NCBI GenBank assembly: GCA_964568815.1
Contig: CAZMRY010000049.1
Coordinates: forward strand, 1 to 10,648
Length of the DNA stretch: 10,648 nucleotides
DNA from: RGIG8700 sp964568815
GTDB lineage: Bacteria; Bacillota; Clostridia; RGIG6154
Direction of reading: 5' to 3'
Below the pieces are notes generated by a model, which saw nothing but the letters and a program-made list of their open reading frames with translations, had not been told where the DNA came from and made no database searches. Positions within the stretch are counted from its first letter, which is position 1. Every line of letters begins with the position of its first letter. Position numbers and translations under genes: made by a program. Shown piece after piece: positions 1 to 5,369 of this stretch.

Positions 1-671
1 CTTCTGATGATTTCACCCTCGCCAACAGATTCACCTCTCATACCGAGATAGCTTCCGATGAAAGATGGGTCGATAATTGAACCGCCGACACCCATACAGA
101 TAGAACCAATCTGGAGATATGATTTGCCTCTCATTGTTGCAACTGCAACTGCAGCTCTTGCAAATCTCAAGATTTTTTCTTCAACATCTGCTGGGATTGT
201 TGTATCGTCTAAATCCTGAACTTCGTGACCGTAAATACCGAATGCAGGAAGTCCCTTCTGGCTGTGTGTAGCAAGAACTGATGCCAAGTACACTGCACCA
301 GGTCTTTCTGTTCCGTTAAAGCCCCATACACCTTTGATTGTCATTGGGTCCATATCCATAGTTTCAGCACCATAGCACCAGCAAGGTGTAACTGTTAATG
401 TAATATCAACACCTGCTTTTTTGAATTTGTCTGCACACGCAGCAGCTTCACCTACTCTGCCGATTGTTGTATCAGCAATAATAACCTTAACAGGTTCACC
501 GTTTGAATACTTTAAGTTTTCTGAAATTAATTTCGCAGCAGACTTTGCCATATTCATGGTCTGCACTTCAAGGCTTTCTCTTACTTTAAGAGCACCCCTT
601 CTTCCATCGATTGTAGGTCTTATACCAATTACAGGGTAATCACCCACATATCTGTTTTTCTTTTCAGACAT
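1..671 (-). CDS. fucI: L-fucose isomerase, N-terminal part (cut by window edge)
   Basis: FucI interconverts L-fucose and L-fuculose (also D-arabinose and D-ribulose) in the cytoplasm, the first step of fucose breakdown. About 223 residues are present, against about 590 for the E. coli enzyme. The C-terminal part with the metal ligands and active site lies outside the window. Visible family motifs are IGIRPTIDGR near residues 15-24, VRESLEVQTMNMA, TVTPCWCYGAETMDMDP, WGFNGTERPGAVYLA, HSQKGLPAFGIYGHEVQD and IPADVEEKILRFARA, all matching my memory of FucI. The start is the ATG at 671-669, placed 6 nt after GGAGGG. The gene begins 41 bp after the UPF0178 gene and has its own near-consensus promoter (710-738). 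Family assignment is very secure; fucose rather than arabinose as the physiological substrate is inferred, helped by the fucosidase-like gene at 8232-10115. Confidence 0.95.
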   Translation of the reverse strand, partial: MSEKKNRYVGDYPVIGIRPTIDGRRGALKVRESLEVQTMNMAKSAAKLISENLKYSNGEPVKVIIADTTIGRVGEAAACADKFKKAGVDITLTVTPCWCYGAETMDMDPMTIKGVWGFNGTERPGAVYLASVLATHSQKGLPAFGIYGHEVQDLDDTTIPADVEEKILRFARAAVAVATMRGKSYLQIGSICMGVGGSIIDPSFIGSYLGMRGESVGEGEIIR

Positions 672-677
672 ATTCAT

Positions 678-683
678 CCCTCC
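678..683 (-). promoter_or_regulatory. Ribosome binding site of fucI
   Basis: GGAGGG on the minus strand lies 6 nt before the ATG at 671. An in-frame ATG two codons earlier (677-675) directly abuts this site and cannot use it, so the site decides the start. Confidence 0.8.
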
Positions 684-709
684 GAATTTTAAAAATTTTG
701 AATAGTTAT

Positions 710-738
710 ATTTTACAATGAAGACATGCATTTGTCAA
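710..738 (-). promoter_or_regulatory. Near-consensus sigma-A promoter for fucI inside the UPF0178 gene
   Basis: On the minus strand TTGACA (738-733) is followed by a 17-nt spacer and TAAAAT (715-710), matching 11 of 12 consensus bases. The -35 box codes for part of the Leu-Asp-Lys near the C terminus of the UPF0178 protein, and the TAA stop codon of that gene forms the start of the -10 box. Transcription would begin near 703 and leave a leader of about 30 nt before fucI. The leader holds an AT-only inverted repeat (AATTTT-T-AAAATT, 697-685), a possible but unproven operator. Sequence match only. Confidence 0.7.
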
Positions 739-1159
739 GAAGCTCCCTGAAGTTTCCTGCAAAATTTATATCCTCCTGTTTCGTCCTTTTTTTTGCGTTT
801 TTGTGCTTGCCCCCACTACGCCTTACCTTTGCGGAAAGGTGTCTTTCAAATAAAAGTCTGTCTATATTTTCCTGTGAATAAACAAGACCGCTCTGGTTTA
901 TGGCAAACACACCCTTTGAAAGTGCCATTGCAGCAACTCCATAATCCTGCGTTACAACAACATCATTCTTTTGTGCCATATTAATAAGCTTTATATCTGC
1001 ACTGTCTGCCGCTTTGTCAACGGTTACAGTTTTGCTGTAGCCATCATTTATAATATGGGAGGTGTCACATACCATAACAACCTCTATGTTTCTTTTTTTA
1101 GCCTCGCCTACCGCAATTTCCTTTACGGGACAGGCATCTGCATCAATTAATATTTTCAT
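713..1159 (-). CDS. UPF0178 (YaiI/YqxD, DUF188) family protein, PIN-like
   Basis: This is a 148-residue cytoplasmic protein of the widespread UPF0178 family, whose biochemical role is unsettled. Visible hallmarks are the N-terminal IDADACPVK (Asp6, Asp8), VDKAADSADIK (Asp48, Asp52, Asp55), DVVVTQDYGVAAMAL (Asp72), FERHLSAKVRRSGG and the final NFRELL. The spaced acidic residues recall the metal site of PIN/NYN nucleases. I recall the family being grouped with the PIN-like superfamily, so RNA cleavage is a reasonable guess but not shown. Length is normal. The start ATG overlaps the sigH stop by 4 bp (ATGA) and has only a poor ribosome binding site, pointing to translational coupling. The stop is TAA and lies within the fucI promoter. 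Family call secure; function open. Confidence 0.93.
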   Translation of the reverse strand: MKILIDADACPVKEIAVGEAKKRNIEVVMVCDTSHIINDGYSKTVTVDKAADSADIKLINMAQKNDVVVTQDYGVAAMALSKGVFAINQSGLVYSQENIDRLLFERHLSAKVRRSGGKHKNAKKRTKQEDINFAGNFRELLDKCMSSL

Positions 1160-1764
1160 TTTTCTATTAAGGTCATAATCTTCTTTTTAATTCTCTGCAA
1201 TGCATTATCTATGCTCTTTGCAGGCTTTTCCAGAAGAATTGCAATTTCCTGATAATTTTTTCCTGAAAGATAAAGATTTAAAACGGTGTTTTCAAACCTA
1301 CTTAAGCTGTTCTTTATCTTTTCTTCCGTTTCTGCAAGCTTTTCTTTATTGATAATAATTTCTTCAGGGTCAAGCTCAAGTCTGTTATTTAAGATTTCAA
1401 GAAGGGTTTTTTCGGTATCGTCTTCATAAACAGGCTTGTTGAAAGACACATAGTTATTAAGAGGTGTGTGCTTAAGTCTTGTTGCAGTTTTTACTGCTGT
1501 TATAATCTGTCTTGTTATGCAAAGCTCTGCAAAGGTTTTAAAGGAATTGTTTTTATCTGCATCAAAGTCCCTTATTGCCTTAAAAAGACCAAGCATTCCC
1601 TCCTGAATTATATCATCTCTGTCTGCTCCTATTAAAAAGTATGAACGGGTTTTTGCCCTTACAAAATTTTTGTATCTTGAGATTAAGCTTTCCATCGCAA
1701 AATCATCGCCATCATTGGCAAGAAGTACAAGCTCGCTGTCTGTCATCTGCTCATATTTACTCAT
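1156..1764 (-). CDS. sigH: RNA polymerase sporulation sigma factor SigH (Spo0H)
   Basis: This 202-residue sigma-70 family protein binds core RNA polymerase and, in Bacillus and Clostridia, directs transition-phase and early sporulation promoters. Region 2 covers roughly residues 24-95. It contains YKNFVRAKTRSYFLIGADRD, DIIQEGMLGLFKAIRDF and FAELCITRQIITAVKTATR, almost word for word the Bacillus SigH sequence as I remember it. Region 4 covers roughly 152-197, with YQEIAILLEKPAKSIDNALQ as the helix-turn-helix that reads the -35 box. The linker keeps the LDPEE and IIN signature. The start ATG overlaps the stop of the upstream membrane gene (ATGA), preceded by a weak GGGG site, and its own stop overlaps the next start. 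No clear separate promoter was found upstream, so expression may depend on the secA operon. Confidence 0.96.
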   Translation of the reverse strand: MSKYEQMTDSELVLLANDGDDFAMESLISRYKNFVRAKTRSYFLIGADRDDIIQEGMLGLFKAIRDFDADKNNSFKTFAELCITRQIITAVKTATRLKHTPLNNYVSFNKPVYEDDTEKTLLEILNNRLELDPEEIIINKEKLAETEEKIKNSLSRFENTVLNLYLSGKNYQEIAILLEKPAKSIDNALQRIKKKIMTLIEK

Positions 1765-3149
1765 TGATTTACCCCATATTTTTCTTTTAAAAGATTTCTC
1801 TTTGCTGCAAAAAAATTAAGGGCAATAACAACGAAAAGGAAAAGAGAAATATCAAACATAAAATTAAAGCCAAGCATATTGAAATTCAGCTGTGCAAAAC
1901 CATAAAGGATTAAGGGCAGAGGCATTGTAAGAATTGTTGAAATTCCCATAACAATTCCTGCATCAGCAAGAGCTTTTTCTCCTCCTGATTTTGCGTAGCT
2001 TTTCTTATACATGAGTGAGAAAACAATCAAAAGTGCAAGAATAGCCGTCAAAACAACATAGCTTGCAGGAACAAGCATCTTTTTAATTGTGCTGTAGCCT
2101 GAAAACCACATTGTCTGCCCGTATGCTTTGCCCGTTGACGGCAGATAGTTGCTTAAATAGCCTGTTCTGATTGTTGTTGAATTTCTTGCTACTATTTCCA
2201 TTTTATCAAGAAGTTTCTGAGGATTTTTCAGGTAATAACCTAAAACATCCGTAAAATCAACATCAATTTCAGGGAAAATCTGAAATGTTGCATATGTTGA
2301 TGTTCCCACTCTTTCCATAAGCGTTTTGTCAACACCGAAATTCTCTAAAATTTGTTCTGCATTTCCCTCAGCTGTTGCAATATTTCCCTCACCATATGGG
2401 TTTTCTACGGTTACGCCGAAGAAAAAGCTGTCATATACGTTAAAATCCTTTGGCATAACATTAAATACAGAGCATATAACAATCACCGCCGAAAGAATTA
2501 TATTTAAAATTCTTTTAGATGAGTTGCTTATTATTCCAAAAACACCAAGAATACAGGCAGTTACTGCACCGATTGTTGATACCCCTGAAAGAAGAACGCC
2601 AAAAAGCATAAAAAGAATACTGCTCCATACTTTCCCTGTTTCTCTGCTGTAAACATAAGTACCAAGTGCTCCTATAAGATACACAATAAGTGCCGCCTCT
2701 TTATATGGAGTGTTAAAAAGCATTGTATATCCACAGTCGCAGAGCATAATTACAAATAGTATAACACAGGTAAGATCAGACCATTTGTTTTTGCCACCTA
2801 CAAATACAGTTGCAAGCAGGATTGACGCTCCTATGAATATAAGTGCGTATATAAGTGCAGGAAAATAGGTATAAATTATATTATCCTTACCTACAAACTT
2901 AAAAATTTCATATGGAAGAGAATATGTTTTAAAGGAAAGCTTTGTGTCTGCAACACCAAAAGCGTCGCTGTAGTATCCGCTGCCTGAAGCTGCACTTGCA
3001 TCGTAAAGACCAATTTCTTCAAGCTGTGAAGATAAACTTCCGTTATCTGCAATACCAAGTCTGAACACAAAAAGTGTTAAAACCAACACTGCTGTCATTA
3101 ATACAGCAAGTAACATTATTAAATTCTTTTTTGTTAATAATTTATCCAT
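1761..3149 (-). CDS. Polytopic membrane protein, possibly WsfD-like glycan transferase
   Basis: This 462-residue integral membrane protein has hydrophobic segments near residues 9-29, 93-117, 125-145, 151-167, 175-206, 213-231, 360-381, 397-418 and 427-448, giving about nine or ten helices. After helix 1 comes a soluble loop (about 30-92) beginning LGIADNGSL. A second loop of about 128 residues (232-359) carries YYLKNPQKLLDKM and RTGYLSNYLPS. An Asp in the first outer loop and a 'hexxP...Y(L)xNY' type loop recall GT-C fold glycosyltransferases, particularly proteins annotated in Clostridia and Bacilli as glycan biosynthesis hexose transferase WsfD. That likeness is from memory and remains tentative. 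It starts 12 bp after prfA with AGGA at 7 nt, and its stop overlaps the sigH start. The membrane topology is secure, the enzyme call weak. Confidence 0.85.
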   Translation of the reverse strand: MDKLLTKKNLIMLLAVLMTAVLVLTLFVFRLGIADNGSLSSQLEEIGLYDASAASGSGYYSDAFGVADTKLSFKTYSLPYEIFKFVGKDNIIYTYFPALIYALIFIGASILLATVFVGGKNKWSDLTCVILFVIMLCDCGYTMLFNTPYKEAALIVYLIGALGTYVYSRETGKVWSSILFMLFGVLLSGVSTIGAVTACILGVFGIISNSSKRILNIILSAVIVICSVFNVMPKDFNVYDSFFFGVTVENPYGEGNIATAEGNAEQILENFGVDKTLMERVGTSTYATFQIFPEIDVDFTDVLGYYLKNPQKLLDKMEIVARNSTTIRTGYLSNYLPSTGKAYGQTMWFSGYSTIKKMLVPASYVVLTAILALLIVFSLMYKKSYAKSGGEKALADAGIVMGISTILTMPLPLILYGFAQLNFNMLGFNFMFDISLFLFVVIALNFFAAKRNLLKEKYGVNQ

Positions 3150-3161
3150 CTTATCATCCTA

Positions 3162-4232
3162 TCAATTCTGAGATTGTTTAAGTCTCTCTGCCTGATCCGC
3201 TGTTGAAAGTGCATCAATTACTTCATCAAGGTCACCGTCAAGAATCATATCAAGCTTGTGGAGAGTTAAGCCTATTCTGTGGTCTGTAACTCTGCCCTGA
3301 GGGAAATTATAAGTTCTTATTCTTTCACTTCTGTCCCCTGTTCCAACCTGATTTTTTCTCTGATTTGCAATTTCGTCGTGCTGTTGAGCCTGCATCAAAT
3401 CAAAAAGTCTTGAACGCAGAATTTTCATTGCCTTGTCCTTGTTTTTGTGCTGTGACTTTTCATCCTGACAAGATACAACAAGCCCTGTTGGAATATGGGT
3501 AACACGGACTGCAGAATCTGTTGTGTTTACGCACTGTCCTCCCGGTCCCCCTGCCCTGAACACATCTATTCTTAAATCATTCTGATTGATTTCAACTTCA
3601 ACCTCTTCCACCTCCGGAAGCACTGCAACTGTTACGGTTGATGTATGTATTCTTCCACCTGATTCTGTTGAAGGTATTCTCTGTACTCTGTGAACACCGC
3701 TTTCAAATTTAAGTCGGCTGTATGCACCTTTACCCTCAAGAGAGAAAGACACTTCCTTAACACCGCCGATATCAGTTATGTTTGATGAAAGGGTTTCTGT
3801 TTTCCAGTTGTTTCTTTCTGCGTATCTTGTATACATTCTCATAAGGTCTGCACCAAAGAGAGCCGCCTCGTCGCCACCTGCACCACCTCTGATTTCAATG
3901 ATAACATTCTTGTCATCGTCGGGATTTTTAGGGAGAAGAAGTATTTTAAGCTCTTCTAAAACCTGTGGCATTTTTTCTTTTGAGGTTTCAATCTCTTCCT
4001 CAAGCATAGCTTTAAAATCATCATCGTCATTATCTGCAAGCATAAGCTCTGCCTCATTTTTTGCATCCTCATATTTTTTGTATTCAAGATATTTTTCAAC
4101 AATAGGACTAAGCTCTGCATTTTCCTTGTAGAGCTTTGTCATTTTCTCCTGGTCAGAGATTATTTCATTGTCTGTCATCTGTTTTGAAATTTCCAGAAAC
4201 CTCTGGTAAATTCCTTCTAATTTATTAAGCAT
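3162..4232 (-). CDS. prfA: Peptide chain release factor 1
   Basis: RF1 reads UAA and UAG in the ribosomal A site and triggers release of the finished protein. The 356-residue length is standard. The N-terminal helical domain spans about 1-100, then IIEIRGGAGGDEAALF. The codon-reading tripeptide is PST at 187-189 (RVQRIPSTES), the RF1-type PxT that distinguishes it from RF2. The catalytic GGQ is at 231-233 (RAGGPGGQCVNTTDSAVR), whose Gln is normally methylated by PrmC. QVGTGDRSERIRTYNFPQGR then marks the C-terminal family signature. It begins 7 bp after prfB, and its ribosome binding site (TGAGGA) overlaps the prfB stop, implying coupled translation. No prmC gene follows, unlike many Firmicutes, where prfA and prmC are adjacent. 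Its own stop is UGA, which RF2 reads. Confidence 0.97.
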   Translation of the reverse strand: MLNKLEGIYQRFLEISKQMTDNEIISDQEKMTKLYKENAELSPIVEKYLEYKKYEDAKNEAELMLADNDDDDFKAMLEEEIETSKEKMPQVLEELKILLLPKNPDDDKNVIIEIRGGAGGDEAALFGADLMRMYTRYAERNNWKTETLSSNITDIGGVKEVSFSLEGKGAYSRLKFESGVHRVQRIPSTESGGRIHTSTVTVAVLPEVEEVEVEINQNDLRIDVFRAGGPGGQCVNTTDSAVRVTHIPTGLVVSCQDEKSQHKNKDKAMKILRSRLFDLMQAQQHDEIANQRKNQVGTGDRSERIRTYNFPQGRVTDHRIGLTLHKLDMILDGDLDEVIDALSTADQAERLKQSQN

Positions 4233-4239
4233 AAATTCC

Positions 4240-5346
4240 TCACTTGTTAGTAATCATTTTAAGATATGCATTGATAAAGCCGTCTAAATCGCCATCCATA
4301 ACAGCACCGATATTGCCCATTTCAAAGCTTGTTCTTAAATCCTTAACCATTGTATAAGGCTGGAATACATAGGAGCGAATCTGGTTACCCCATCCGTTGT
4401 CTTTCTGTACGCCTTTGATTTCGGAAATCTTTTCCTGTTGCTGTTCCTGTGCGAATTCTATTAATTTCGCCATAAGCATCTTCATTGCATATTCTTTGTT
4501 CTGATGCTGTGAACGCTGTGTCTGACAAGAGGTTACAACACCAGTTGGAATATGGGTAAGTCTAACGGCTGAGTCTGTTTTATTTACGTGCTGTCCGCCT
4601 GCACCGCTGGCTCTGTAGGTATCCATTTTAATATCTGCAGGGTTGATATCTATTTCAACACTGTCGTCAAGCTCAGGCATAACCTCGACAGATGCAAAAG
4701 AGGTCATTCTCTTACCCTGTGAGTTGAAAGGTGAAATACGAACAAGTCTGTGTATTCCCTTTTCTGCCTTTAAATATCCGTATGCGTTATGACCGTTGAT
4801 TTCTATTGTACAGCTCTTAAGACCTGCTTCATCACCATCAAGGAAATCAAGGGTTGTAACGGTAAAGCCTCGTCTTTCTGCCCATCTTGTGTACATACGG
4901 TAAAGCATTTCGCACCAATCCTGTGCTTCTGTTCCGCCTGCACCTGCGTGGAGAGTTAAGATAGCATTGTTTTTGTCATATTCACCTGAAAGAAGTGTTT
5001 CAAGTGTCATTTTTTCAACCTCTTCTTTAAGCTCATCGTATCCGCTTTTAACCTCATCTAAAACAGATAAGTCTTCTTCCTCGTCACCCATCTGTGCAAG
5101 AACTACAAGATCCTCCCATTTTGTATAAAGACCGTTATATGCATCAACCTTGTTTTTAAGCTGTTTTGTTTTCTGCAGAACTTTCTGAGAATTTTCTAAA
5201 TCTTCCCAAAAGCCTTCTTTTGCAGTTTCTTCTTCAAGCTTTTTAATTTCTTCCTCAACCTGAATAATGTTAAGTGACTCTTTAAGCTCTGTTATGCTCT
5301 CTTCCATAGCATTGAGAGCTAATCTTATTTCATCAAATTCTATCAT
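4240..5346 (-). CDS. prfB: Peptide chain release factor 2, without programmed frameshift
   Basis: RF2 reads UAA and UGA. The 368-residue protein has a helical N-terminal domain (about 1-110), the RF2 codon-reading tripeptide SPF at 205-207 (LVRISPFNSQGKRMTSFASV), the catalytic GGQ at 250-252 (ASGAGGQHVNKTDSAVR) and NGWGNQIRSYVFQPYTMVKD near the end. The whole protein is encoded in one uninterrupted frame from the ATG at 5346. Many bacterial prfB genes carry an in-frame UGA near codon 26 that needs a +1 frameshift for expression; here codon 25 is still CTT, as in E. coli, but codon 26 is AAC. The gene starts 23 bp after secA, with an AAGGAAG ribosome binding site about 8 nt before the ATG. It ends in UGA, its own cognate stop. 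Very secure identification. Confidence 0.97.
   Translation of the reverse strand: MIEFDEIRLALNAMEESITELKESLNIIQVEEEIKKLEEETAKEGFWEDLENSQKVLQKTKQLKNKVDAYNGLYTKWEDLVVLAQMGDEEEDLSVLDEVKSGYDELKEEVEKMTLETLLSGEYDKNNAILTLHAGAGGTEAQDWCEMLYRMYTRWAERRGFTVTTLDFLDGDEAGLKSCTIEINGHNAYGYLKAEKGIHRLVRISPFNSQGKRMTSFASVEVMPELDDSVEIDINPADIKMDTYRASGAGGQHVNKTDSAVRLTHIPTGVVTSCQTQRSQHQNKEYAMKMLMAKLIEFAQEQQQEKISEIKGVQKDNGWGNQIRSYVFQPYTMVKDLRTSFEMGNIGAVMDGDLDGFINAYLKMITNK
5269..5283 (-). other. Site where prfB frameshifting would occur, now read in frame
   Basis: Codons 22-26 of prfB read AAA GAG TCA CTT AAC. The E. coli frameshift site is an AGGGGG Shine-Dalgarno-like stretch, TAT, then CTT TGA C. The Leu codon CTT is at the same codon number (25). 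The purine-rich stretch and CTT remain recognisable, but the UGA is absent and one base fewer is present. This looks like a lost frameshift site; the comparison uses the remembered E. coli sequence. Confidence 0.5.
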
Positions 5347-5369
5347 GTGTTCACTTCCTTTTGTCTTAA

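Noticed and set aside
421..639. Plus-strand open frame of 72 codons
   Set aside because: It lies wholly inside the minus-strand fucI gene, whose protein is clearly conserved.
685..697. AATTTT-T-AAAATT as a terminator between the UPF0178 gene and fucI
   Set aside because: The stem is only A-T pairs and is not followed by a proper T run. An operator is possible, a terminator unlikely.
3778..4131. Plus-strand frame of 117 codons opposite prfA
   Set aside because: Serine-rich antisense translation of the acidic N-terminal region of RF1.
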